From assembly GCF_963576675.1 (NCBI RefSeq), contig NC_088916.1, positions 23,473,501 through 23,537,500 of the forward strand: a DNA stretch of 64,000 bases, given 5' to 3'. Positions 10,445 through 21,972 of the stretch are shown here, piece after piece (position 1 is the first letter of the stretch; the number at the start of each line of letters is the position of its first letter). Both the position numbers and the translations under genes were made by a program. Below the pieces are notes generated by a model. That model ran no database searches, was not told the DNA's origin, and worked only from the letters and a program-made list of their open reading frames with translations. This DNA is from Euphorbia lathyris (Eukaryota; Streptophyta; Magnoliopsida; Malpighiales; Euphorbiaceae).

Positions 10445-12148
10445 GACTTAATACAATAGTATTGGAATTTGTAGGAACAATTAATGCAATTTATTTTTTT
10501 AAAATTTTTAGTTTAGTTACATGTTAGTTTATTTCTTATTTTTCTATTTGTAATCTTGGTATTTTAGGAGTTTTGACTACTATTGCAACCAAAATTGAAT
10601 TAGTTTTTTTTTTATTTTTTAAGGTAATCATAATATCCTAGTTAAATTAGAATATTTTTTATTTCTTGATTACTTAGTTTTAAATTTTTATTCTTATCCT
10701 ATAAAAAAATTTATTCTTATATTATTTTGATAAAAAAAATTTCTTTATGTGGCTTTCAACTTTCGCTATTAGTATAATTTTTATTAATATTATTAACATT
10801 TTAGTTTTACACTTTTACTATGGTAGAAGGTTAAAATAAAAATAAAAACTATAGTATTTTGTGAACTCTGGTTGAATCCTGATTCAACTCCCGTTGAACC
10901 ATAAACCTTTAATCTTTTAGTTTTTTGACTAGTCCGATTTTGACAACCATGGCTAATTTTCGGAAATGATCTCTAGATTAATAGTCTGAGAGACTCTTGT
11001 TGAATAACCATTCTAATTTTTTTAAACATTTAAAATTATTAATAGATTTCTAAAATAAATTTTATTTGTTTAATAATTTCTTGAATGAAAAAAATCGCTG
11101 CTAGTGGAAAATAATCGAGTGTGGACGTGCACGTTTCATTATAATATTATGGATTATTTATCAAATTATGATATGTATTTTAGACAAAATCATAGCGTTG
11201 ACTTCACAGCTTCCTCCACACATTTTATTAAACATACATTTTTCTTATTAGCATATGTTAAAAATTATTGCATCAACCTTGTTACCTTTTATTCTTTTAT
11301 TTATTGAATTAGAGTATTCTAAAATTTCACTACATGCACACTGTAATTTTTTCTTTCTCGGAATTATAATTAATTACTAATTAGAGTTTGCATGCATGGG
11401 TGAAAAAAAATGTATGCAGAAATGTGAAAAAAAAACTGAATTGAAATGAATGGTACTGAAACTAAAATAATAATATAATCCTTTAAAAATAGTAATAATT
11501 AAAATAAAAATCTTATAAATATAATAATAGTTTTAATAATAAAAAATAATTATAATGATAATAAGTAATAATAAATTATTGAATCGGACTGATTTGATAC
11601 TGAAATTAAGTAACAAAGAACATGACTATAGAAGATCCGAGATCTGTTTACTGATTATTATGACTTTTTATTATTAATATATTCTTCATAGTTAGATTAG
11701 ATGCCTCATCATCATCATGGTGTTTCTTTCTTGACTTCTCGTGTGGTAGGTGATTACTAACTATATAATACAATTTATTTATTACATATAATCAACATGA
11801 ATCTCTCTCTCGAGATATATATGTAATAATGTATCTATACTTTAATACTATGAAACATTATGATATATCTCCCATCATGACCTTAAATAAAAAGAAAAAA
11901 AAAAGTTGGAGCTATAGGGGATTGAATTTTTCACATTTTATGTACATTTGCTTAGTTAGAAAGCAAGCATACGTGTTTATTGGGGGAATTGAGACTTTTA
12001 CTAATTTTTCCATCATCTTCTTCTTCTTTTCCTTTTTCTTGTAACTGTTTAATCTATTATTTCTTGTTTGATGTTACGTTTAGATACGTTATGCATTTTT
12101 CAAGTAAGTTTTCGCCTTTTTTTAAACTTAATTTTGTGATTCCAAATA
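10445..12148. other. AT-rich intergenic DNA
   Basis: Strongly AT-rich with AAT/AT microsatellite-like stretches (about 11500-11580). Open frames at 11104-11307, 11829-12044 and 11980-12246 translate to low-complexity Phe/Tyr/Asn-rich peptides and are judged non-coding. Confidence 0.5.
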
Positions 12149-12437
12149 AGACCTTGTTTAATAACCACCTTAATCACTCAAATTATAATATTAAGCATTT
12201 ATATAATTTAAGTGCGTTTGATAATGGTTGTTTTTTCACTACTTAAATTAGTTAATTAAATTAAAAACCACTTATTTTAATAAGTTAAATAACTTAACAT
12301 TTTAAGTTAAACATCACCAACTAATATTTTTATAAAAGTTACGTCATTCAATACTTTCACCACTTATAATATTCAACACTTAAAATTCAGTATTTATTTT
12401 TTTAAAATTTAATTTTCAATTTTATTAAACAACATCT
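12149..12437. mobile_element. Small MITE-like element
   Basis: AGACCTTGTTTAATAA at the left end pairs with TTTATTAAACAACATCT at the right. The interior is AT-rich with TTAAGT/ACTTAA motifs. No clear target duplication is seen. Confidence 0.4.
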
Positions 12438-12815
12438 AAGTCTTTGCGATTTGTTGTTAAAGCATTTTCTTGGAACTTAGACTTGCACTTTTATTTTGAT
12501 GATATTTTTTATCTATGATTTGGGAAATTTGTAGCCGGACTATGAATGAAATTACTTTTATTGTGTTCTTGAATATTGAATTTCCATATTTTTATTTTAT
12601 TTTGACATATTTTTATTTTAGTCCTGATGTTGCTTTTTCTGAAGTTCAGAATATCATAATGACATGAAAATTAAATCTTTTTTTTTTTGTATTAAGTTTT
12701 AATTTACGCTTTCACGTTGTGTGTTTCATATGATTGAATAGGGAGTTGTTACATATATACAAAAAGAGGTCACACTAAAGAAAAGATGGTAGTATATTGA
12801 AAAACTCTAATATGC

Positions 12816-13521
12816 TGTTTGCACCATAATTTAATTTTTTGGTTTTTATATATTTTTAATTTATTAATTGGCCTAATTTATGTCTAAATAGAATTTTTCA
12901 AGAATGAACATCGGGGTAAACCAATCTCCTAAGGTGAACCCCAGAGTAAACTTAAGGTAAATCAAAGGGACATCAGAAGGTCAGTTAATATTTTAACGTG
13001 TATTTTGTGAGCCAATTAGAATGCAGGAAAGTTAGAAAGCGTCGTAAGCAATCCATCGTGAAAGTCAAAGTGAAACAGTTATTGAAGACGTGGTTTGAAT
13101 GTGGAGAACGTGACTTGTGGAAGCAAGCATGAAGTTACCTCTAACATCTATAAAAGGAAGGAATCACGATGAAACAACCCCAATTCAACAACTCAAAAAC
13201 TCAACAGACACAAGCCAAAACTCTAGCAATTTATCTCTAGACTTCAACACTTTTACAATTCTCAATTGTTTCTTTAGTTTCAATTTCCAGATCCAAGGCC
13301 CATTTATTTCCCCGTACAATTTTTATTTTATTTGTTGTTCAACCATTTCTGTAAGGTCGGTATCGTTTTGATAATCGAATCTTTGGAATTTTACGGTCTT
13401 TTTATTCCATTCAATCGTTTGATAATTAGAAGTTATTTAGGCGCACTCAATTTTATTCCATAGTTCGAGAATACTATAATTCTCTGGCACGCCCGTATTT
13501 TTTCCACGAAAGAGCCAAACA
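12816..13521 (+). repeat. 5' LTR of the gypsy element
   Basis: 706 bases with TG...CA ends. TATAAAAG lies at 13149-13156. It holds a 4-base insertion relative to the 3' LTR, near CGTCGTAAGCAATCC. The 21-base segment at 12977-12997 recurs just upstream of the 3' LTR. Confidence 0.9.
13149..13156 (+). promoter_or_regulatory. TATA box of the gypsy 5' LTR
   Basis: TATAAAAG in both LTRs (also 21595-21602). It lies about 370 bases before the LTR end, consistent with a U3/R boundary. Confidence 0.6.
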
Positions 13522-13526
13522 AAAAT

Positions 13527-13547
13527 TGGCACGCCCAGTGGGACTCA
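13527..13547 (+). promoter_or_regulatory. Primer-binding site (tRNA-Lys-like)
   Basis: TGGCACGCCCAGTGGGACTC starts five bases after the LTR. It resembles the complement of a plant tRNA-Lys 3' end (TGGCGCCCACCGTGGGGC) allowing small gaps. The tRNA assignment is from memory and moderate in certainty. Confidence 0.6.
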
Positions 13548-13578
13548 ATCACAATGCCGCCGAATCGAAGGGGAGGTC

Positions 13579-14980
13579 ATGGTAACAGGCAATGTTCCAC
13601 AGATGGTGGGACGAATCGAAGGGGAAAAGGTTACTAGCCCCAGAGGAGAATCATGGATCTCTACAGAGATCCAAAATTCACCATTCTTGGAGAGGCGTTT
13701 CAGTTCCATCGAGAAGAATATGGAAGCTCTGCGGAGTGACATAGATTTGAAGATGGATAAAATACTCCAGAAGCTGTCAAAACCAGGGGTAATCAAGAAT
13801 GGAGAAAACCATGTTCCTCAAGGTTCCCCAGATTCCAATGGGGGACGTGGGGTGTCCGGCGCTGAGAAGTATCAAATTCCACCCTTGAGGGACGAAGTTG
13901 TCTTGCAGAAGGCCGCTAGTTCAGCAGGCCGAGAAAATACTGGTAAGTCACCAGTTTCTCAATATTTTGGAAACACTAATCCTACCTCCCACACAGCTTC
14001 ATATCATGAGGAGGTAGGAGGCCACCATATCACTAGGGACATGGGGGGGCAACTATAGAGGCAATGGAAGGAACACTGGATTTCTTCATATGCCTTACGG
14101 TCACCATCAGAATGGCATGCCTCAACAAGTTCCAGCATTCAATATGGAGGTTGTGAGAGAAGTTGTCCAAGAGCTGTATGGGCCTGGCCTTCGTCAAGTT
14201 GGCCGTCCTGAGTTCCACAAGCCTTACCCTCATGTGATTGACATGGAGAATCCTTACCCAAGGGGATACAGAGTACCTGACTTCTCCCTATTCTCTGGGG
14301 AAGATGGTTTGTCAACTTTGGAGCACGTAGCAAGGTTCACGATTCAGTGTGGAGAACTTGCCAACTACCCTAATTTCAATCATCTCAAGTTGAGGCTCTT
14401 CCCAAATTCTCTGACGGGACCAGCCTTCACTTGGTATGCTACTCTCCCTAGGGACTCCATCCATGGTTGGCACGATATGGAGAGGCAATTTCACACTCAA
14501 TTCTTCAGAGCAGAGCCAGAAGTATGTGTTGCAGAACTTTCTAGGCTTACTCAGAAGGGAGGTGAAAGAGCAGACCAGTTCATTTCTCGTTTCAAAAGGA
14601 TGAGGAACAGATGCAATGTCTATCTCCCAGAGGTGGAGTACGTGAAGATGGCCCAGAGGGGACTTGACATCGAGCTGAGGAAGAAGTTCCAAGGAATGGA
14701 GTTCAGATACTTTTATGAGTTAGCTGCCAAGGTGACGGAGTACGAAGATCTGTTGAGGGAAGAGAGTCACAGAAAGAAGAGTGCCATGGGAACTTATTGC
14801 CAAGAAATATACCATGAGGTTGCAGTAGCAGATCTTAAAAGTACAAGGACTCATGTTTGCCCCTTACTCCACTCCACCGGAGGACATGATGCAGCAAAGA
14901 AATCTTTTAATGATAAACCTCCGCAATTCAGCTTTGATGTGTCCAAGAGTGATGCTCTTTTTGACTTTCTCTTAAAATAG
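13579..14980 (+). pseudogene. gypsy gag, N-terminal and capsid part, frameshifted
   Basis: Two frames form one gag. The first (13579-14058) is a hydrophilic N-terminal region. At a run of seven G (14042-14048) the frame must shift to continue as the 14090 frame (GNYRGNGRNTGFLHMPYG...). The second contains the classical retrotransposon gag core: LRLFPNSLTGPAFTWYATLP, W-HDMERQFHTQFF and ELSRLTQKGGERADQFISRF. It ends at TAG 14978-14980, in frame with the next ORF (14993), so this is one interrupted polyprotein. An earlier ATG at 13554 is in another frame and stops quickly. The product would be capsid protein. Confidence 0.8.
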
Positions 14981-14992
14981 AAGTTTATTACT

Positions 14993-16588
14993 TTGCCTGC
15001 AGGTCATAAAATGCCAACAAAAGAAGAAACCAAAGGGAAGACATATTGCAAGTATCATGATTCCTGGAATCATGCAACCAACAATTGTTGGGGTTTCAAG
15101 AATGCAGTTCAGGAAAGAATCAACAAGGGAATTCTTAAGTTCCCAGAGAAGAAAGAAGCAATGTTGGTTGATGAAGATCCTTTTCCACTGGTGGTGACTA
15201 TGAACATGGTGGCAGTAGATATGCGAGATGTCCTCAATAGGAAGAAAGAAGACCTTCGTTTGAGACTTACAGAGTCCAAGAAGGAGAAAGGCAGAAGTTA
15301 CCATACTTGGATCCCTAAGGAGTATCTCAGAGGTCCTGATGAACTTCAAGCTAACATCAGGGAGCAAGGGGGTCAGAAGTCAAAAATTCGAGTAGAAGTG
15401 AAGAGCATCGGAGGGAATCACTATGAAAGAAGAGTTCATACTGAGAGGAATCAAAAACCTCTAAAAAGTGAATTTCACCGAGAGAAGCATTCTCCAATTA
15501 CCGATCAGAGGAGACCTCGTTTTGTGGTGCCTCAGGCAGAAAATTCTGGTAAGTGGCCCGTGGTGCGCCATAAAAAGTTCCCCCAACCTCTTACAAGAAC
15601 ACAAAAGAGAAGGATGCAACATAAGAGGGCAGCTGTTGAAAGACACCATGATGAGAAAGAGGAAGTAGGCAAACCGGATGAAAAAGAAGAAGTGAAAGCT
15701 GGTGAACCAGAACCAATAGTTTCAGAGGAGGAGCCGGAGGAAATCATTCAAAATGTGCGAATAGGTGACATGGTGATACCCATCAGGTGTGCAACGGCAT
15801 CAGTGACATTGCCAGCTGATTTCCTAGGAAATTCAAAGGATCATCATGCTGAAGAGGAGAAGAGTTCACCTATTCCTGAGAAGAGAGATTCATTCACCAG
15901 TGGGGTCTCAATTCAATCAAGTGGCCCAGGAGAACCAAAAAGAGTAGTTTTTGAGAAACCTACAGATAACATGACCAAACACATCAGGCCTCTTTACATC
16001 AAGGCACATCTAAATGGCAAGCCAGTATCAAAGGTGTTGATCGATAATAGCTCTGCAGTGAATATCATGCCATTTAGAATGATGAAGACCTTGGGTAAGT
16101 CAATAGAAGATCTAATTGCCACAGAGGTTATGGTGTCAGCTTTCACAGGGGAAACCACCAAAACCTTAGGAGTTCTTCTAGTAGATATTACTGTGGGAAG
16201 CAACACATCTATGGCAGCATTCTTCGTTGTTGATTCAACAGCAAGTTATCAAATCTTGCTTGGGAGAGACTGGATTCATGCCAATTGGTGTGTGCCATCC
16301 TCACTCCATCAATTCTTGCTTTTTTGGAAAGGAAATGAAGTAGAAGTTGTCTGGGCAGATGGGAAACCATTTACAACTCAAGCTGATTCCGTGGAGGCAA
16401 GGTACTATGATGGAGCTGTGGGTCCAATAGAGTTCAGGGGTGAAAGCAAGAGAGGAGGACCCAAAAGTATCACTTGGAAGAAGCAATGTCAGAACAAAGG
16501 GAAAGCTATCCTCCAACCATCAGCCATCGTTCCATCCAAAGCTTGGGGAGCGTTGGGAGAACCGATCATCGAAGAAATCGATGATTAG
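14993..16588 (+). pseudogene. gypsy gag C-terminus and aspartic protease
   Basis: Starts with a Cys/His cluster typical of this group (YCKYHDSWNHATNNCW). A charged Lys/Glu-rich linker follows. Then comes a retropepsin-like domain with VSKVLIDNSSAVNIMPF as the active-site region and ILLGRDWIH at its end. In related elements the active-site loop usually reads D-N-G-S or D-T-G-A; here the glycine is replaced by Ser, which may impair cleavage. It ends at TAG 16586-16588; the polymerase continues in another frame, so a frameshift separates them. Confidence 0.8.
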
Positions 16589-16590
16589 TA

Positions 16591-17702
16591 AGCATAATGA
16601 GAAGGAAATGGCAGTAGCTGCCGCTGCCATACAAAAAGCCCAAGTGCAGCAGGTGTTGGAGGAATTACAGAAGGAAGAAGGTCTGGAGGCCCTGGGTGCT
16701 GAAGTAATCTATGAAGAAGAGCCTCTGGAAGAAGAAAGTGAAAACGTCATCCAGATAGATGAGTTGAAACCAGCTCCTTCACCACTAGAGGATGATAGAT
16801 CATTAGCTAGAGATCCATTGGAGGAAGTGAACTTGGGAACTTGTGAGATCCCAAGATGTACATACATCAGTAGTCTTTTAGATCCACACATCAAAGAGAG
16901 ACTCATTGCATTGTTGCAAGAATACAAGGATTGCTTTGCATGGGAGTATCATGAGATGCCTGGACTCAGTAGAAAGTTGGTGGAGCATCGTCTGCCAATG
17001 AAGCCAGAATTCAAACCTTATAAACAACCTCCCAGAAGAATGTCCAAAGAGGTAGAATTGAAGGTGAAGGAAGAAATTGAAAAGTTGCTGAAAGCTGGAT
17101 TCATAAGACCCATCAGGTATGCTCAATGGTTATCTAATGTTGTACCGGTGGTAAAGAAGAATGGCAAGCTACGAGTTTGTGTGGACTTCAGAGACCTTAA
17201 TACAGCAACTCCGAAGGATGTGTATGTGATGCCCATGGTAGACATGTTGGTGGATGCAGTAGCTAACAATGAGCTTTTATCTTTTTTAGATTGTGTGGCA
17301 GGATATAATCAAATTGCCATTGCTGAAGAAGATACTTCAAAGACCGCCTTTCGATGTCCAGGTGCTATTGGGACATTTGAGTGGCTGGTCATGCCTTTTG
17401 GCTTAAAGAATGCAGGTGCTACTTACCAAAGAGCCATGAATGCCATTTTCCATGATATGATTGGAAAAAATCTGGAGGTTTACATTGATGACATCGTCAT
17501 AAAGTCCAAAAAAGAAATGGAGCACATAGATCATTTGAGATATGGTTTTCAAAGGATGAGGGAGCATCAACTGAAACTTAATCCTCTCAAGTGTGCTTTT
17601 GGGGTGAAAGCTGGAAACTTCCTTGGGTTCCTGGTGCACCAAAGAGGCGTGGAGATAGATCAGAACAAAGCCAAGGCGATCATGGAGTCCAAATCCCCTT
17701 AA
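16591..17702 (+). pseudogene. gypsy reverse transcriptase
   Basis: After an acidic Ala/Glu-rich linker, the RT palm and fingers are readable: EEIEKLLKAGFIRPIRYAQW, VVPVVKKNGKLRVCVDFRDLN, FLDCVAGYNQI, FEWLVMPFGLKNAGATYQRAM and the catalytic YIDDIVIKSK. The aspartates are intact. TAA at 17700-17702 interrupts the connection to the downstream RNase H, which continues in the same frame. The open frame extends upstream to 16440, but that part overlaps the protease and is not RT. Confidence 0.88.
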
Positions 17703-17726
17703 ACAAAAAAGGAGCTTCAGCGGTTC

Positions 17727-18647
17727 TTGGGGCAAGTGAATTATCTCAGGAGGTTCATCTCCAACTTGGCTGGAAAATCTAAGACATTTTCTGATTTGCT
17801 GCGGTTAAAGAAGGAAGATGAATTTAAATGGGAGGAACACCATCAGCAAGCCTTCCAGAGTATCAAAGAGTATCTATGCCAACCTCCTGTACTTATGCCT
17901 CCAAGGCCAGGTGTACCTCTGAAACTTTATCTATCTGCCGCTCATGATTCCATTGGATGCTTGTTAGCACAAAACAATTCCAAAGGGTATGAGCAGGCAA
18001 TATATTATTTGAGTAGATTCTTGAATGCAACTGAGGTAAAATATTCACCAATTGAGAAACTTTGCCTTACATTGTATTTTGCTTGTACCAAACTGCGGCA
18101 TTATATGATTGGGGCAAGGGTGTTGGTAGTATCTCAGACTGACTTGATCAAGTACATGTTGAATAAGCCGCTCATAACTGGGAGGATTGGAAAGTGGTCA
18201 CTGGCTTTGGCAGAGTTTACTCTGGTGTACTATCCTCAAAAATCAGTGAAGGGGCAAGCACTTGCAGATTTCCTTGCAGATCACCCTTGTCTTGATGTGA
18301 AGGATGAAATAGATCAAGATCTACCAATCTTCAGTGTTGAAAAATCCCGCTGGATTTTGAAATTTGATGGATCTAGCACCGAGACATCTGTATGAGCAGG
18401 AGTAGTCATTATATCCCCCATGGGAACCAAAACAACAATGTCTTTCAACCTGGATTTCAAATGTACGAACAATCAGGCTGAATATGAAGCTGCGGTCATT
18501 GGCCTAGAGATCTTGAGGGAGTTAGGAGCAGATGAAGTCTTGATCCAAGGGGATTCCCAACTCGTGCTGAGGCAACTATCAGGAGAATACAAATGCACTA
18601 GTCTCAGCTTGGCTCCATATTATATAGCCGCTGTTCAACTACTGTAG
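17727..18647 (+). pseudogene. gypsy RNase H and second (archaeal-type) RNase H domains
   Basis: The first part reads FLGQVNYLRRFISNLAG (just upstream of 17750), then the RT-associated RNase H: LKLYLSAAHDSIGCLLAQ, PIEKLCLTLYFA and GRIGKWSLALAEF. A second RNase H of the RVT_3 type follows: WILKFDGSSTETSV, CTNNQAEYEAAVIGL and LIQGDSQLVLRQLSGEY. Stops at 18393-18395 (TGA) and 18645-18647 (TAG) interrupt one continuous frame. Dual RNase H is the diagnostic trait for the Tat-like assignment. Confidence 0.85.
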
Positions 18648-18686
18648 GAATTCAATGACTTTTCTTTTCTTCATATTCCAAGAGAG

Positions 18687-20120
18687 ATGAACTGGGAGGC
18701 TAATGAGCTAGCTCAAATAGCCTCTGGTTTGAAAATGTCGGAAGAACTCACCCATAAGTTGATAATGATCAAGAAGCTCAGACATCCTTCCATCATGGAG
18801 AGGGGAATTCAAGTGGAGACATTCAATACAGATGTCAATCTAGCTAGTGACTGGAGGAGTCCCATCAAGGAGTATTTGTCGAACCTAGGAAGACGAGTAC
18901 CTTATTCCCTCAAGATTAGAGCATTGAACTTCTTGTTGATGGAAGGTGACTTGTACCGCAAAAATATAGATGGACTTTTGCTGAAATGCTTAGGATTTCC
19001 AGACAGCATGGAAGTTATAAAACAAGTCCACGAAGGAGTATGTGGAGCTCATCAGGCAGGCATCAAGATGAAGTGGCTCATCAGGAGACATGGGTACTTC
19101 TGGCCATCTATGCTGAAGGATTGTATGTCTTATGCAAAAGGATGCCGCCAATGTCAAAGATATGGGCAGATTCAAAGAGTTCCTGCAGATGAGATGTACG
19201 CAGTCGTCAAGCCATGGCCCTTCAAAGGATGGGCAATTGATTTGATAGGTAAAATTTATCCTGCATCATCAAAAGGGCACAGCTTTATGATCGTGGCAAC
19301 AGACTACTTCACAAAATGGGTGGAAGCCTTACCAATGAAGAAAGTGGACCAGAGAGATGTTGTGAAGTTCATCAAGGAGAACATCATTCACAGGTACGGG
19401 ATCCCTCAGTCAATTACCACAGACCAAGGAACCATGTTCACCGGAGATGACATGAAGGACTTCATGGAAGATTATGGAATCAAGTTGTTGCACTCTACTC
19501 CTCATTATCCACAAGCTAATGGTCAAGCTGAGGCCTCCAACAAAGTTCTCATCAGCATCCTTGAAAAGATGATCGAAGATAATCCCAGGGAATGGCACGT
19601 CTTACTTTCAGAAACTTTATGGGCATACAGAACATCAAAAAGGAGTGCCACAGGCGTCAGTCCTTTCTCATTAACATATGGACATGATGCCGTGCTTCCT
19701 ATGGAGGTAGTAGTACCGTCCCTGAGAGTAGCCAGACAAAATGAACTCACTCCAGCAGAATACACAGAAGCTATGATGATGGAACTTGAAGGATCTGATG
19801 AAGCTAGAATGCAAGCACTTGATCGAATGATCGCCCAGAAAAAGAAAGTAACCAAAGCATACAATAAGAGAGTGAAGAAAAAGACCTTTGAAGAAGGAAA
19901 CATGGTTTGGAAACTCATCTTACCAGTTGGGACTAAAGATAGAGCATATGGAAAATGGTCTCCAAATTGGGAAGGACCATTCAAAGTCTTCCAAGTTCTA
20001 AAAGGAAACTCTTATTGGTTAGCCAGCTTGCAAGGGGAGCCACATAAGAGGTTCATCAATGGAAAGTACCTCAAGAAATTCTATCCCACCCTTTGGGAAC
20101 TGAGGGAGCATCAGCCATAG
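18687..20120 (+). pseudogene. gypsy integrase (477 codons open)
   Basis: The zinc-binding HHCC segment is visible (GAHQAG, C-MSYAKGCRQC). The catalytic core follows: WAIDLIGKIYPASSKGHSF, SITTDQGTMF and PQANGQAEASNK, supplying D, D and E. The C-terminal part has a GNMVWKLILPVG and WSPNWEGPFKV chromatin/DNA-binding region. This is the longest intact stretch and ends at TAG 20118-20120. It continues the pol frame; the N-terminal Met is arbitrary because upstream stops break the polyprotein. Confidence 0.88.
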
Positions 20121-20354
20121 GATATAGGCAATATGTATTTGATGTAACGCAAAGCAATTTCAATTTGAAAATTGTAAAGCTGGCTTATAGCCGCTATTTT
20201 GTTGCAATAAAATAATAGCAGGCCTCAAGGCCGCAATTTATTCATCAAGCGATGTCTATCAAGTCTATCTAACAAAGAAATCTCTCTGAGGAGAATTTAC
20301 CTTTCCCTTGATGGAATCATGTTGATTTTCTCCATTGAATTGATTGATTAGGCT

Positions 20355-21190
20355 TCTGCTTCTTGTCACCGGCAACCCATTGTCAGAATAAGGATTGGTA
20401 GTGCACTGATGTCCACAACAGCTTCATTGAAAACTTGAATTGGGGATGCAATCACAAGCAACTTGTTGGCACCTTGATTAAAGGAAACCGATCAATGATT
20501 GATCCGGCCTCTAATCCTTCTCACCATGAAACTTTTTGTCAGAACAGGTACTGGTTGTGCACTTATGTCCAGAGGCCTCTCTACTTCTTGGCACCGACAA
20601 GCTCATCGTCAGAATAGGGATTGGTAGTGCACTGATGTCTACAACGGCTTCATTGACAAGTTCTCTTTCTCCATTGAATCGATTGATTCAGCTTCTGCCT
20701 CTTGGCACCGGCAAACCCATCGTCACAGTCAGAATAGGGATCGATAGTGCACCGATCTACACAGCAAGCTCATTGACAGATTTGTTCATACTTGTTCATA
20801 CTCCAATCCAACGTGCAAGCAAGCTGAATGATGGAATCTTCATCAACAATACTTGGTAGTGCAACACGGACAACTTGGCAGCATTGTGATTAAAGGAAAC
20901 CGATCAATGATTGATTCAGCCTCTAATCGTTGGCACCGACAAACCCATCGTCAGAATGAGGATTGAACTTGTTGGCACCTTGATTAAGGGAAACCGATCA
21001 ATAATTGATCCGACCTTTAATCCTTGAGGCCTTCAAATCCTTCGTCAAAAGAGAAATCGGTTGTGCAATCACGAAGAACTTGTTAGCACCGTGATTAAAG
21101 GAAACCGATCAATGATTATCAATGATTGATCCGGCCTTTAATCCTTGCTACCGGTAAGCGTATCGTCACAACAGGAACTGATTCGGTTCA
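20355..21190 (+). repeat. Degenerate tandem repeats in the gypsy 3' non-coding region
   Basis: Two motif classes recur. One has GGAAACCGATCAATGATTGAT at about 20486, 20896, 20990 and 21101. The other has GGCACCG-CAA-CCCATCGTCAGAATAGG-ATTG followed by AGTGCAC at about 20366, 20588, 20703 and 20933. Spacing is roughly 95-220 bases. Short frames here (20435-20859) arise from the repeats. Such arrays between pol and the 3' LTR are known in Tat/Ogre-type elements. Confidence 0.65.
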
Positions 21191-21234
21191 AGAAGATGCA
21201 ACAGACAAAATAGTTCTTCAATCTGCAGAGCATT

Positions 21235-21247
21235 AAAAAAAAAAAGG
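21235..21247 (+). promoter_or_regulatory. Candidate polypurine tract
   Basis: A run of eleven A and two G ends 18 bases before the 3' LTR. The intervening bases duplicate part of the LTR (12977-12997), so the normal PPT-LTR junction looks altered. Confidence 0.4.
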
Positions 21248-21265
21248 TCAGTTAATATTTTAACT

Positions 21266-21967
21266 TGTTTGCACCATAATTTAATTTTTTGGCTTTTATA
21301 TATTTTTAATTTATTAATTGGCCTAACTTATGTCTAAATAGATTTTTTCAAGAATGAACATCGGGGTAAACCAATCTCCTAAGGTGAACCCCAGAGTAAA
21401 CTTAAGGTAAATCAAAGAGACATCAGAAGGTCAGTTAATATTTTAACGTGTATTTTGTGAGCCAATTAGAATGCAGGAAAGTTAGAAAGCGTCGCAATCC
21501 ATCGTGAAAGTCAAAGTGAAACAGTTATTCAAGACGTGGTTTGAATGTGGAGAACGTGACTTGTGGAAGCAAGCATGAAGTTACCTCTAACATCTATAAA
21601 AGGAAGGAATCACGATGAAACAACCCCAATTCAACAACTCAAAAACTCAACAGACACAAGCCAAAACTCTAGCAATTTATCTCTAGACTTCAACACTTTT
21701 ACGATTCTCAATTGTTTCTTTAGTTTCAATTTCCAGATCCAAGGTCCATTTATTTCCCCGTACAATTTTTATTTTATTTGTTGTTCAACCATTTCTGTAA
21801 GGTCGGTATCGTTTTGATAATCGAATCTTTGGAATTTTACGGTCTCTTTATTCCATTCTATCGTTTGATAATTAGAAGTTATTTAGGCGCACTCAATTTT
21901 ATTCCATAGTTCGAGAATACTATAATTCTCTGGTACGCCCGCATTTTTTCCACGAAAGAGCCAAACA
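21266..21967 (+). repeat. 3' LTR of the gypsy element
   Basis: 702 bases, about 98% identical to 12816-13521 by eye, with the same ends and TATA box. It is followed by TATGC. Confidence 0.9.
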
Positions 21968-21972
21968 TATGC

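Larger units (their letters stand above)
12816..21967 (+). mobile_element. Complete Ty3/gypsy LTR retrotransposon, Tat-like lineage (9152 bp)
   Basis: Both LTRs begin TGTTTGCACC and end GAGCCAAACA. The element is bracketed by identical TATGC duplications (12811-12815, 21968-21972). Order: 5' LTR, PBS, gag, protease, reverse transcriptase, RNase H, second RNase H, integrase, repetitive 3' non-coding zone, 3' LTR. Two RNase H domains before integrase are known from the Tat/Ogre group. By hand the LTRs differ at about 11 positions plus one 4-bp gap in about 702 bases (about 1.6%), so insertion is recent on a plant-genome scale. The reading frames carry at least two frameshifts and four stops, so it is non-autonomous as sequenced. 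Confidence 0.92.

Noticed and set aside
11829..12246. Two overlapping plus-strand frames
   Set aside because: Low-complexity Phe/Ser/Tyr-rich peptides from AT-rich DNA, no domain or promoter.
14033..14692. Minus-strand frames of 64-126 codons opposite gag
   Set aside because: They are antisense shadows of the gypsy gag; the plus-strand domains are unambiguous.
20435..20859. Short plus frames downstream of integrase, considered as an extra ORF such as an envelope gene
   Set aside because: They follow degenerate repeats, lack signal peptide or membrane segments, and restart in different frames.
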